NCBI RefSeq assembly: GCF_042945595.1
Contig: NZ_CP168493.1
Span: 3,873,501-3,937,500, forward strand
DNA: 64,000 nucleotides
Reading direction: 5' to 3'
Source of the DNA: Psychrobacillus sp042945595
Lineage (GTDB): Bacteria; Bacillota; Bacilli; Bacillales_A; Planococcaceae
A program made the position numbers and the translations under genes. Below, in pieces: positions 43,044 through 51,898 of this stretch. The notes under the pieces are model-generated. The model ran no database searches and was not told the origin of the DNA. It saw nothing but the letters and a program-made list of their open reading frames with translations. The first letter of the stretch is position 1. Each line of letters starts with the position of its first letter.

Positions 43044-44399
43044 TTACGCTGGCGGTGCTTGATGTTGACTCCAGTCGATATTGACGAATTTGTTAAATTC
43101 CTTCACAAAAGCAAGTGTTACAGTTCCAGTAGGGCCATTACGTTGTTTCGCAATAATTATTTCAATCATATTCTGATTTTCTGTTTCTTTATCGTAATAA
43201 TCTTCTCGATATAAGAAAGAAACAATATCCGCATCTTGCTCGATTGAGCCGGATTCACGTAAATCGGACATCATTGGTCTTTTATCTTGCCTCTGCTCCA
43301 CTCCACGTGAAAGCTGAGACAATGCAATGACAGGGACTTTTAGCTCTCGTGCAAGTCCTTTTAACGAACGTGAAATTTCGGAAACCTCTTGTTGTCGATT
43401 TGCCTGGCTACCGCCACTACCTTGAATAAGCTGCAAGTAATCGATTAATATCATGCCCAAGCCATATTCTTGCTGTAGGCGACGGCATTTGGATCGTATT
43501 TCATTTACACGAATACCAGGAGTATCATCAATAAAAATACCGGCATTTGATAAACTCCCCATTGCCATCGTTAACTTACGCCAATCCTCTGTTGTAAGGG
43601 CACCTGTACGCAAAACTTGCGCATCAATATTCCCCTCCGCACAGAGCATACGCATAACTAACTGTTCTGCACCCATCTCTAAACTAAAAATAGCAACATT
43701 TTCATCTGTTTTTGTTGCAACATTTTGCGCAACATTCAGTGCGAATGCGGTTTTCCCTACAGATGGACGAGCAGCTACAATGATTAAATCATTTCTTTGG
43801 AATCCAGCTGTAATTCGATCCAAATCTCTAAAACCTGTTGGAATACCTGTTACATCGCCTTTTCTTGAGTGAAGTTTTTCGATATTATCGTATGTTTCCA
43901 CTAAAACGTCTTTAATATGTTGAAAATCACCAGCGTTTTTTCTGCTGGCAACTTCCATCATTTTTCGTTCAGCCTCAGCTAGCAAGGCTTCTACTTCATC
44001 TTCTCTTGTAAATCCATCTTCAACAATGCTTGTAGCTACTCGAATTAAACGCCGCAAAATTGATTTCTCTTCTACAATTTTTGCGTAATGCCCGATGTTT
44101 GCAGCTGTTGGTACTGCATTTGCAATCTCACTAATGTAAGAAATACCACCCACATCTTCTAATTCTTTTTTGGCAGAAAGTTCTTCTGTTACGGTAACTA
44201 CGTCAATTGCTTTTCCTTGATCACTTAAACGAAGCATCGTTTGAAAAATTTTCTGATGCGCTACTCGAAAAAAGTCTTCTGGCATAATTATTTCAGCAGC
44301 GGTAATTAATGCTTGCGGTTCTAAAAATATTGCTCCAATGACAGACTGTTCAGCTTCTTGGTTATGTGGTGGCACACGGTCCAATAATGGATCGCTCAT
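43044..44399 (-). CDS. dnaB: Replicative DNA helicase
   Basis: A 451-residue DnaB-type helicase (called DnaC in B. subtilis). The N-terminal DnaB_N domain (1-110) and the RecA-like C-terminal domain with Walker A 'AARPSVGKTAFAL' near 210, 'DNLIIVDYLQLI'-type Walker B seen as 'GMILIDYLQLIQG' near 315, and 'LRESGSIEQDADIV' near 385 are all present. It unwinds DNA at the fork. It is the last gene of yybS-gdpP-rplI-dnaB. A GC-rich inverted repeat overlaps its stop codon. Confidence 0.96.
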   Translation of the reverse strand: MSDPLLDRVPPHNQEAEQSVIGAIFLEPQALITAAEIIMPEDFFRVAHQKIFQTMLRLSDQGKAIDVVTVTEELSAKKELEDVGGISYISEIANAVPTAANIGHYAKIVEEKSILRRLIRVATSIVEDGFTREDEVEALLAEAERKMMEVASRKNAGDFQHIKDVLVETYDNIEKLHSRKGDVTGIPTGFRDLDRITAGFQRNDLIIVAARPSVGKTAFALNVAQNVATKTDENVAIFSLEMGAEQLVMRMLCAEGNIDAQVLRTGALTTEDWRKLTMAMGSLSNAGIFIDDTPGIRVNEIRSKCRRLQQEYGLGMILIDYLQLIQGSGGSQANRQQEVSEISRSLKGLARELKVPVIALSQLSRGVEQRQDKRPMMSDLRESGSIEQDADIVSFLYREDYYDKETENQNMIEIIIAKQRNGPTGTVTLAFVKEFNKFVNIDWSQHQAPPA

Positions 44400-44411
44400 T
44401 GACCTCTCTCC

Positions 44412-44861
44412 TTACGCTTCTACTGTTACATGCACTTTTAATGTAGCCACTACTTCATGATGAAGTTTAACTGGAACATTTGTAAATCCTAATGCGCGAA
44501 TGGCATCATCTAACTCCATTTTACGTTTATCCAGTTTAATGCCATGTGTTTTTTCTAATTGGGCTGCAATTTGTTTTGTCGTAACGGAACCAAATAAGCG
44601 ACCGTCATTTCCAGATTTTGCTTTCAGTTCAACTGTAAGTTGTTCTAGAACGTCTTTTAATTTTTTTGCTTCAGCTAATTCTTCTGCTGCTTCTTTTTCG
44701 GATTTTTTCTTTTGTCCTTCTAATGCACTAATTGCTGCTGAGTTTGCCTCAACTGCAAGGTTATTTTTTAATAAGAAATTATGTGCATATCCGTCAGCAA
44801 CGTTTTTGATTTCACCCTTTTTACCTTTTCCTTTTACATCTTTTAAGAATACTACTTTCAT
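44412..44861 (-). CDS. rplI: 50S ribosomal protein L9
   Basis: 149 residues, the usual length. The N-terminal RNA-binding domain begins 'MKVVFLKDVKGKGKKGEIK' and includes 'GYAHNFLLKNNLA'; a long connecting helix leads to the C-terminal domain ('LFGSVTTKQIAAQLE'). It binds 23S rRNA at the base of the L1 stalk. It overlaps gdpP by 4 bp and lies 12 bp before dnaB. Confidence 0.97.
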   Translation of the reverse strand: MKVVFLKDVKGKGKKGEIKNVADGYAHNFLLKNNLAVEANSAAISALEGQKKKSEKEAAEELAEAKKLKDVLEQLTVELKAKSGNDGRLFGSVTTKQIAAQLEKTHGIKLDKRKMELDDAIRALGFTNVPVKLHHEVVATLKVHVTVEA

Positions 44862-46834
44862 TCTGTTGTTCCTCCTTCTAGTGTCTCTTCTATTGCTGTT
44901 TTAAGTAGTTGATTAGCTGCTTCAAGATTTGTATTTTCTAATTGGCAAGCAGCATTTGTTAAATGTCCGCCTCCATTAAGCTTCTCCATCACCAGCTGGA
45001 CATTTAAGTCTCCCAATGATCTTGCACTGATCCCGATAACAGTATCACTTCTTTGTCCTATTACAAAAGATGCCGTAATATTATTCATCGCCAGCAAAAT
45101 ATCGGCGGTTTGAGCAAGTAGGACTTGGCTATAAGATATATTTTCTGCTCCATGAGCAATGGCAATACCTGCTTTAAAAAATTCAACGGTTTGAATAATC
45201 TTGGAACGTTCCACATACGTATCAATATCTTCTTTTAAAAGTTTCTGTACTAGCACTGTGTCTGCTCCATGCGTTCGAAGATAAGAGGCTGCTTCAAAAG
45301 TTCTAGCCCCTGTACGCAGTGTAAAACTTTTGGTGTCCACAATTATACCTGCGAGCATCGAGGTTGCTTCGAGCATTGTCATTTTTTCATTTTTAGGCTG
45401 ATATTCTAGTAATTCAGTAACTAATTCCGAAGTGGATGATGCATACGGTTCCATATATACGAGCATTGTATTCGATATAAACTCTTCGCCTCTTCTGTGA
45501 TGATCTATTACAACAATTTTCTCTGCCTTATTTAGCAATTTCTCATCAATAACTAGACTAGGTTTATGTGTGTCTACAACAACTAATAGTGTTTTATCGG
45601 TTATTTTATTTATCGCTTCTTCCGGACTAATAAAACGCTCATAAAGCTCTGGCTTCTCTTTTATTTCATCCATTAAACGAAGCACACTTTTATCTAATTC
45701 ATTAAAGTCAATGACCACATAGCCTTCTACTTTATTCATCTCAGACATTTTTCTAACTCCGACAGCCGATCCAATTGCATCCATATCCGGCATGCGATGT
45801 CCCATGACAAATACCTTATCACTATCTTGTATTAAATCTCTAAGTGCATGGGATATAACTCTTGCTCGTACTCTGGTTCTTTTTTCTACTGGGTTAGTTT
45901 TTCCACCGTAAAACTTTACTTTTCCATTTGGGTTCTTTATGGCTACTTGATCTCCACCTCTACCCAATACTAAATCTAAGCTCGACTGTGCTAATTCACC
46001 TAGCTCTACTAAGGAAGTAGATCCAGCCCCAACCCCAACGCTTAGCGTTAGGGAAAAACCAAATTTGGATGTCGTTTCTCTAATGTCATCTAATATAGAG
46101 AATTTATTCTTTTCTAACTCTACTAGAATAGATTCATTAAATACAGCTAAGAAGCGATCAGATGAAATTCTTTTTACATAATTTCCATACTTTGCGCCCC
46201 AATCATTCACACAAGATGTTACGATACTATTTAACTGACCTCTTGTTTGATCATCCATGCCTTGTGCAATCTCATCATAATTATCAATAAATAAAACACC
46301 AATAACCGTTCGATCACCGTAGTATAATGACTCCATTTCAATTTGTTCCGTAATATCAAAAAAATAAAGTAATTTCTCTTCTGCCTTATAGAGTACTTTA
46401 TAGTTATTGTTATCTATAGAAATCGTTATTTCTTTTGAGTCCTCTTGTTTTATAAATTGTTGAAAATCCTTTGATATAGAAAGAAGCTCCTCACCAATAA
46501 TCGTATCGAAAGGAAGCTTTTGTGTCATATAAGGATTTGCCCATTCAATCATATATTGATCGTTTATCAATAAAATACCAATTGGCATTTCTAACAAGGC
46601 TTCCTCACCAACTTTTTTCATTCGATAAGAAAGTGTTTCAATATGTTTTTCTGTTTCTTCATAAACTCGTTGTTCTAAAGTCCACGCGTAAATAGAAACT
46701 CCAATAACTAATATAGCAAATAATAACCCAACTAAAATGCTGTTAGACAGGATTAAATAAGATGCAACCCCACCGAGAAGCATAAACAAAACGAGTGGAT
46801 ATCGAATTGGTCGTTTTCTAAAAAAAGACGCCAC
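44858..46834 (-). CDS. gdpP: Cyclic-di-AMP phosphodiesterase GdpP
   Basis: A 658-residue membrane enzyme: two N-terminal helices (about 12-52), a PAS-like domain, a degenerate GGDEF domain (about 170-300) and a C-terminal DHH-DHHA1 phosphodiesterase with 'GHRMPDMDAIGSAVG' near 343 and 'VIDHHRRGEEF' near 445. It degrades c-di-AMP and so affects potassium and osmotic balance, wall stress and beta-lactam tolerance. It lies between yybS and rplI as is standard in Bacillales; it overlaps rplI by 4 bp. Confidence 0.96.
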   Translation of the reverse strand: MASFFRKRPIRYPLVLFMLLGGVASYLILSNSILVGLLFAILVIGVSIYAWTLEQRVYEETEKHIETLSYRMKKVGEEALLEMPIGILLINDQYMIEWANPYMTQKLPFDTIIGEELLSISKDFQQFIKQEDSKEITISIDNNNYKVLYKAEEKLLYFFDITEQIEMESLYYGDRTVIGVLFIDNYDEIAQGMDDQTRGQLNSIVTSCVNDWGAKYGNYVKRISSDRFLAVFNESILVELEKNKFSILDDIRETTSKFGFSLTLSVGVGAGSTSLVELGELAQSSLDLVLGRGGDQVAIKNPNGKVKFYGGKTNPVEKRTRVRARVISHALRDLIQDSDKVFVMGHRMPDMDAIGSAVGVRKMSEMNKVEGYVVIDFNELDKSVLRLMDEIKEKPELYERFISPEEAINKITDKTLLVVVDTHKPSLVIDEKLLNKAEKIVVIDHHRRGEEFISNTMLVYMEPYASSTSELVTELLEYQPKNEKMTMLEATSMLAGIIVDTKSFTLRTGARTFEAASYLRTHGADTVLVQKLLKEDIDTYVERSKIIQTVEFFKAGIAIAHGAENISYSQVLLAQTADILLAMNNITASFVIGQRSDTVIGISARSLGDLNVQLVMEKLNGGGHLTNAACQLENTNLEAANQLLKTAIEETLEGGTTE

Positions 46835-46846
46835 TTGATCAGCTCC

Positions 46847-47788
46847 TTACTTTTTGTACCTGCCTTTTAAATAGCTTCGTAAATTAAATCCTAAGTCAAA
46901 TACACCTACTATTATTGTAAACGTATGAAGTGGTACCGCAAGAAATGTTACGATTACCGCAAGCCATTTGGGGTAGCCAAGTACATGAAAATAATAATGA
47001 ATTAGTGAAACTCCTTGTAAAAACAGAAGTGCCCTTAATATAAGTAAAGCATTAATGCTTGCTAAATAACCAAATGATCCAACCTCGAAAGAAACAAACA
47101 ATGAGAATAGGGATACGATTAAATAATACCATAACACTGCTTTAGGAAGTCTAAAATCCTTGAACTTCGAAAATTTAGGGACTTCTAATTTCAATCTTTT
47201 CAACAACGAAAGATTAATCGCTAAATAAATAAAGGCTGTGATAAACACTCCTCCAATAAAATAAGAAGGCATAATCATTTTAGCAATTAATAACGCTTGA
47301 GTTACCTGTTCATCATAATCCTTTGGCAACTGTCCCATCGAAGACATAATATTTCCTACTTGGTCGTAGTATATTTCAAAGCTTTCAAATAGTTGCTCCA
47401 GGACATTAATATTCAATACCCAAATAGATATTATGTATTGTAGGGCTGTCATTAGTAATAAAAAAATTCCAGAAGCCATTAGCAAATATACCTTTGACTT
47501 TTTGTTTCTTATTGTATCTCCTATGATAAATCCTAATGGGGCAACAATTAACGCAAATAACGCGCCAAAAACACCACCGATTATAAAGGAAATTATTATA
47601 CCGATTATCGTAACCCATGAAGCTTGTTTTCGCTCGAATTTAGCACTATACCAAGCAATTGGTAAAGGTACGATAAAAGAAGTAATGAAACCAACAAACG
47701 GAACATATACGGACATTGCCAATAGAATAGAAAATAGTGCAATCATCATTGCTCCATAAGTTAAATAGCTTGTCTGATTTTTTAACAT
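46847..47788 (-). CDS. yybS: YybS-family membrane protein (DUF2232)
   Basis: A 313-residue protein with about seven to eight membrane helices, matching the conserved YybS/DUF2232 family found between rpsR and gdpP in Bacillales. The order of helices resembles ECF S-components, but function is not established. It is 12 bp upstream of gdpP and forms an operon with it. A terminator separates it from rpsR. Confidence 0.85.
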   Translation of the reverse strand: MLKNQTSYLTYGAMMIALFSILLAMSVYVPFVGFITSFIVPLPIAWYSAKFERKQASWVTIIGIIISFIIGGVFGALFALIVAPLGFIIGDTIRNKKSKVYLLMASGIFLLLMTALQYIISIWVLNINVLEQLFESFEIYYDQVGNIMSSMGQLPKDYDEQVTQALLIAKMIMPSYFIGGVFITAFIYLAINLSLLKRLKLEVPKFSKFKDFRLPKAVLWYYLIVSLFSLFVSFEVGSFGYLASINALLILRALLFLQGVSLIHYYFHVLGYPKWLAVIVTFLAVPLHTFTIIVGVFDLGFNLRSYLKGRYKK

Positions 47789-47890
47789 AAAGTACCTTCC
47801 TTTGTTGTATTCATCTATCCATTGTAACAGAATTCCTACTACAACTAAAATCCCTTATATCTTCGGTTTCATTTTATATAAAAAGTTCAT

Positions 47891-47914
47891 AAAAAAAAGA
47901 CCGGTTTCCCGATC
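47891..47914 (-). terminator. Terminator of rpsF-ssb-rpsR
   Basis: On the minus strand GATCGG/CCGGTC (one G-U pair) with a GAAA tetraloop is followed by eight Ts, 16 bp after the rpsR stop. Confidence 0.88.
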
Positions 47915-47930
47915 CATTTCATTTATAAAC

Positions 47931-48167
47931 TTATCTCTCTTCAGAAGAGAATGGTAGTAAAGCCATGATACGAGATACTTTGATAGCTCGTGTCAATTTG
48001 CGTTGGTACTTCGCGCTTGTTCCTGTCACACGACGTGGAAGAATTTTCCCACGTTCTGACACGAATTTTTTCAACAAATCTACATCTTTATAATCGATGT
48101 TTGTGATGTTGTTAGCAGTGAAGTAACAAACTTTACGGCGTCTTTTGCCTCCGCGACGTGGTGCCAT
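47931..48167 (-). CDS. rpsR: 30S ribosomal protein S18
   Basis: 78 residues with the standard 'RRKVCYFTANNITNIDYKD' start and 'ILPRRVTGTSAKYQRKL' core. It pairs with S6 on the platform of the 30S subunit. Last gene of rpsF-ssb-rpsR. Confidence 0.97.
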   Translation of the reverse strand: MAPRRGGKRRRKVCYFTANNITNIDYKDVDLLKKFVSERGKILPRRVTGTSAKYQRKLTRAIKVSRIMALLPFSSEER

Positions 48168-48213
48168 AATAGGTTGCCCCCTTTTCGATTAAAGTAAAGT
48201 GCGTGAAGTCATT

Positions 48214-48723
48214 TTAAAACGGTAGATCGTCATCCGATACTTCGATTGGCCCGCTACTGTTTGCAAATGGATCTTCATCAACACGTGTATAATTTTGCTG
48301 ATTCATTGGTTGGTTTTGCTGATATGTCGGAAATGAATTTTGTTGTTGTTGCTGCTGTCCGCCACCAGTTGGTTGTCCACCTTGGCTTCGTTCACCAGAA
48401 CTACTACGTGGTTCTAAAAACTGAACACTGTCTGCGACAACATCCGTCGTATAAACACGTTTTCCATCTTGTCCTTCATAACTGCCTGTCTGAATACGCC
48501 CTTCAACCCCAGCTAAACTTCCTTTTTTCAAAAAGTTAGCCGTGTTTTCCGCTTGCTTTCTCCAAACAACACAGTTGATAAAATCAGCTTCTCTTTCACC
48601 TTGTTGGTTGGAGAATGTTCGATTAACAGCTAGTGTAAATCTTGCCATTGCAACACCACTTGGTGTATAGCGAAGTTCCGGATCTTTTGTTAGTCTTCCA
48701 ACTAAAACGACACGGTTAATCAT
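48214..48723 (-). CDS. ssb: Single-stranded DNA-binding protein
   Basis: 169 residues: an OB-fold domain (1-110, 'MINRVVLVGRLTKDPELRYT'), a Gly/Gln/Asn-rich linker and the acidic tail 'SDDDLPF' that recruits partner proteins. It coats single-stranded DNA in replication, repair and recombination. It lies between rpsF and rpsR as in all Bacillales. Confidence 0.97.
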   Translation of the reverse strand: MINRVVLVGRLTKDPELRYTPSGVAMARFTLAVNRTFSNQQGEREADFINCVVWRKQAENTANFLKKGSLAGVEGRIQTGSYEGQDGKRVYTTDVVADSVQFLEPRSSSGERSQGGQPTGGGQQQQQQNSFPTYQQNQPMNQQNYTRVDEDPFANSSGPIEVSDDDLPF

Positions 48724-48761
48724 CAGTATATAACCTCCCTCATTCAGCTTTTGTTAGTCGA

Positions 48762-49055
48762 TTATTTTTTATCGTCGATACGAACAGCAATGTGACGGAT
48801 AATGTCTTCATTGATGTTAGCTAAACGAATGTATTCATCGATTGCTTTAGAATCAGAGTTTACTTTAACGATTTGGTAGTAACCTTCACGCAAGTCGTTG
48901 ATTTCGTAAGCTAAACGGCGTTTACCCCACTCTTTTGCTTCGATGATTTCTGCACCATTTGAAGTTAAGATTTCGTTGAAACGCTCAACTAAAGCTTTCT
49001 TCGCATCTTCTTCGATTGCTGGTTGGATAATGTACATTAATTCGTACTTTCTCAT
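48762..49055 (-). CDS. rpsF: 30S ribosomal protein S6
   Basis: 97 residues with the family start 'MRKYELMYIIQPAIEED' and 'EWGKRRLAYEINDLREG'. It binds S18. The roughly 200-bp leader upstream may hold the S6:S18 autoregulatory hairpin, but I could not resolve it. First gene of rpsF-ssb-rpsR. Confidence 0.97.
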   Translation of the reverse strand: MRKYELMYIIQPAIEEDAKKALVERFNEILTSNGAEIIEAKEWGKRRLAYEINDLREGYYQIVKVNSDSKAIDEYIRLANINEDIIRHIAVRIDDKK

Positions 49056-49272
49056 CTATTTACACCTCCCTATGGTCTTTGGTCAACTGATTACAGCCGA
49101 CAAGGAGCAAGTAATGCTATTACTCACATCAATGAATTGTAACATAAATAAACTATTAAAACAAGTTTCGGTTTCAGTTACTATTGTTTTCACATTTCAT
49201 GTATATTTATTTTAACTTATTCAGCACCGATTAAAGACGGTTGAATAAAGTTAATGTCTTGTCGTATTTTAT

Positions 49273-49830
49273 ATGAAGGAGTTGCTTATGGAAAATAAAG
49301 AAGATGTCTTATCTATTATTGAAATAGACTTAAAAAAAATTGCTTGGTCTAGCTTATTTATGACAGTATTTCTATCCATTATTGGTTTAATATTTTATAG
49401 TTGGCTACATGATGGCTTTGCGATAACTTTTTCATTCGTTGATTTCCTATTATTTTTCATTGGCTATGTATCACTTATAGTTTTACATGAATTTTTCCAC
49501 TTAATTGGATTTTGGTTATTTGGAAAAGTTCCATGGCGTAGTATGGATTATGGTCTTAATCTTAAACTGGGTATTGCTTATGCAACAACTAATATATCAT
49601 TACCAAATAAAGCAATGAAAAAAGCTTTGCTATTACCCTTTTGGACAACAGGAGTTCTTCCAATGCTTTTAGGCTATTTCATAGAATTACCAAGTTTGAT
49701 TTTATTAGGAGCTTGGTTAATTGCAGGAGCTGCCGGAGATTTTGCTATGTATAAAGAGCTAAGAAAATACCCTGCAGATGTACTGATTAAAGATGATCCA
49801 GTAATGCCAAAATTATACGTACTGAAATAA
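49273..49830 (+). CDS. DUF3267-type membrane protein with HExxH motif
   Basis: 185 residues with about four membrane helices and 'LIVLHEFFHLIGF' (HEFFH) near residue 72, as in the DUF3267 putative zincin family. A downstream Asp in 'AAGDFAMYKELRKYPADV' may complete a metal site. It could be an intramembrane or membrane-bound protease of the site-2 type, but no substrate is known. It is a lone plus-strand gene between rpsF and ychF, with AAGGAG before the start, and its 3' end abuts the structured repeat. Confidence 0.75.
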   Translation: MKELLMENKEDVLSIIEIDLKKIAWSSLFMTVFLSIIGLIFYSWLHDGFAITFSFVDFLLFFIGYVSLIVLHEFFHLIGFWLFGKVPWRSMDYGLNLKLGIAYATTNISLPNKAMKKALLLPFWTTGVLPMLLGYFIELPSLILLGAWLIAGAAGDFAMYKELRKYPADVLIKDDPVMPKLYVLK

Positions 49831-49837
49831 TGAACAT

Positions 49838-50190
49838 AAGAAAAGCGCAAGCACCCTTTAAGTGCACCTTGTCTTCTCTATTTCTAGAGTGCTTTGGACG
49901 AAACATTTGCTACACTATTACCGCAGGAATTTTTGTGGATGGAGAAGTGACTGCGTCACTTCTCCATCCACTTTTTTTCGATAATCTTGTGGCGGATGTT
50001 TGTCCGTCGCCTTCTTGAAATTTGGAGAGACAAGGTGCGTAAGGCTTGGTTAATGAGAGATTAGATGCTTTCCTATTCTTTTAAAAGCGGACGAAGATGC
50101 AATTTCGTCCGCTCAGCGCTTCTTTATCAATGAATACTACCTATTTTTTTCAGGCCCACCAATTCTAATCATCTACCCGCTGATTCATGA
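49838..50190 (+). repeat. Structured intergenic repeat, copy 2
   Basis: Second full copy of the roughly 350-bp element seen at 12606-12953. Here an 11-bp long-range stem is perfect: GCACCTTGTCT (49864-49874) with AGACAAGGTGC (50028-50038). It encloses CTCTA/TAGAG, a 17-bp hairpin (49935-49971) plus T7, and GGCGGAT/GTCGCC. The AGCGGACGAA hairpin (50085-50112) follows. Again it sits between convergent genes (DUF3267 and ychF). Confidence 0.85.
49935..49978 (+). terminator. Plus-strand terminator inside structured repeat copy 2
   Basis: A perfect 17-bp stem GTGGATGGAGAAGTGAC/GTCACTTCTCCATCCAC with a TGC loop is followed by seven Ts. It ends the DUF3267 transcript. Confidence 0.88.
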
Positions 50191-50344
50191 TACTGTGTAC
50201 GATAAAAATAAAAACATATAGGAAATCCTGCTTAAGGAAGACACCATTAAAATCACTTCAAGTCTTTGTGAATACTGGATTTCTAGTATATCAATTTCAT
50301 ATACTTTCTTATTAGGAACTACTCACTTAATGGATTGTAGTGAA

Positions 50345-50462
50345 AGGTGGCGACTCCAGCGGGATGAGTGAGACAGGTGTGCCATCGCAACGACGCGAAT
50401 GCGGCGGTGATGGCTCATCGCTCACCCCGCGGAACGCGTCCACCTGAAACGGAAATCAGCGG
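50345..50462. repeat. GC-rich intergenic repeat
   Basis: About 118 bp of much higher GC than its surroundings. Partly self-complementary ends read GGTGGCGACTCC and GGAACGCGTCCACC, ending 'CTGAAACGGAAATCAGCGG'. A truncated relative ('CTCCGCTTGTAACGGAAATCAACC') follows structured repeat copy 1 at about 12978-13003. Similar GC-rich repeats recur in Bacillaceae and Planococcaceae genomes. Confidence 0.65.
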
Positions 50463-50529
50463 TATTCTTTAATTCTTTAAAGTACTATGAACACTGGTTT
50501 CGCAGGTTGATAATCCATATACTTTCTTA

Positions 50530-50575
50530 TCTTTTGAGAAAAATGCAAGCGTCCTTTAAGTGCTTCTAGTCTTCA
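50530..50575 (+). repeat. Truncated third copy of the structured repeat (5' end)
   Basis: GAAAAATGCAAGCGTCC TTTAAGTGCTTC-type sequence matches the first 40 bp of copies 1 and 2, including the small hairpin around CCTTTAA, with stem bases changed in a pairing-compatible way (AGCGT/GTGCT). The match is lost after 'TAGTCTTC'. Confidence 0.6.
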
Positions 50576-50672
50576 CCATTTTCCACCTCGCCAGCAACCT
50601 GTGGATGACACTAAGTCGCTGGTATAAAGAACAAGCCCTGAGCAGTTTAATTTCATACACTCTCTTTTCATT

Positions 50673-50710
50673 AAAAAATCAGGTCAGCAAATTTGCTAAC
50701 CTGATTTTTC
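50673..50710 (-). terminator. Terminator of ychF
   Basis: AAAATCAGGT/ACCTGATTTT with inner AGCA/TGCT pairing directly follows the ychF stop on the minus strand and ends in a T-run. Confidence 0.88.
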
Positions 50711-51811
50711 TTACACATTAAAACGGAATAACATAACATCTCCGTCTTGTACTACATATTCTTTTCCTTCCAAACGGACTTTCCCAGCTTCTTTTGCTGC
50801 ACCCATCGAACCAGTAGCTACTAAATCATCGTAAGCAACTGTTTCTGCACGGATAAATCCTTTTTCAAAATCAGAGTGAATGACTCCTGCACATTGAGGA
50901 GCTTTCATCCCTTTACGGAATGTCCATGCACGTACCTCTTGAACACCTGCGGTAAAGTAAGTAGCAAGACCTAGAAGTGAATAAGATGCTTTAATTAATT
51001 GATCTAAACCAGATTCTTTAATCCCTAATTCTTCTAAGAACATTGATTTTTCCTCATCTTCTAGAGCTGCCATCTCTTCTTCAATTCTCGCACAAATAAC
51101 GATTACCTCTGCTCCTTCGTCTCCTGCAAATGCACGTACTTTTTCCACGTATTCATTTTCATCAACTGCCATAATATCGTCTTCTGATACATTAGCAACA
51201 TAGAGCATTGGTTTTATCGTTAACAAATGAAGACCTTTTACTACACGTAGCTCTTCTTCTGAAAAGTCAACAGAACGACCAGATTTTCCAGCTTCAAAAG
51301 CTTCTTTTAAACGAGTTAAAATCGGTTCTTCTACCATTGCATCTTTATCTTTTTGCTTAGCCATTTTTGTCACTCGTGCTAAACGTTTATCAACGCTTTC
51401 TAAATCCGCTAAAATTAATTCTAAATTAATTACTTCAATATCTGAGATTGGATCCACTTTTCCAGATACATGTGTAATATTTTCATCATCAAAGCAACGT
51501 ACTACTTGGCAAATTGCATCTACTTCTCGTATATGAGCTAAGAACTTATTTCCAAGTCCTTCCCCTTTACTAGCACCCTCTACAATACCTGCGATATCCG
51601 TAAATTCAAATGCTGTTGGAACTGTTTTCTTTGGTACTACTAACTCTGTTAATTTATCTAAACGAGCGTCTGGAACTTCCACAATTCCTACGTTTGGATC
51701 AATTGTAGCGAACGGATAATTTGCAGCAAGTGCTCCCGCCTTCGTTATTGCATTAAATAGTGTGGATTTACCTACGTTTGGTAATCCTACGATACCTGCT
51801 GTTAATGCCAT
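50711..51811 (-). CDS. ychF: YchF/OLA1-type ATPase
   Basis: 366 residues. The G domain has 'GLPNVGKSTLFNAI' (P-loop, residues 8-21) and 'FTDIAGIVEGASKGEGLG'; the G4 region is 'LYVANVSE' rather than NKxD, explaining the ATP preference of this family. A coiled-coil insertion and a C-terminal TGS domain ('GMKAPQCAGVIHSDFEKGFIRAE'-type region) follow. It is linked to ribosome function and stress responses. It is the conserved neighbour of DUF951 and mscS-type genes near the origin. Confidence 0.96.
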   Translation of the reverse strand: MALTAGIVGLPNVGKSTLFNAITKAGALAANYPFATIDPNVGIVEVPDARLDKLTELVVPKKTVPTAFEFTDIAGIVEGASKGEGLGNKFLAHIREVDAICQVVRCFDDENITHVSGKVDPISDIEVINLELILADLESVDKRLARVTKMAKQKDKDAMVEEPILTRLKEAFEAGKSGRSVDFSEEELRVVKGLHLLTIKPMLYVANVSEDDIMAVDENEYVEKVRAFAGDEGAEVIVICARIEEEMAALEDEEKSMFLEELGIKESGLDQLIKASYSLLGLATYFTAGVQEVRAWTFRKGMKAPQCAGVIHSDFEKGFIRAETVAYDDLVATGSMGAAKEAGKVRLEGKEYVVQDGDVMLFRFNV

Positions 51812-51898
51812 CTATTCCCCAACCCTTCTATTTTCTTTACCATATCATTTTATATATAACCTGTTAATTATATTGATTTCACTGTTAAAAGTCTATCC

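Noticed and set aside
43302..43316. CCACGTGAAAG in dnaB as a third parS
   Set aside because: Five mismatches to the 16-bp parS consensus outside the CACGTG core.
49056..49272. S6:S18 autoregulatory leader RNA of rpsF
   Set aside because: The region is in the right place but I could not identify the defining hairpin and bulge with confidence.
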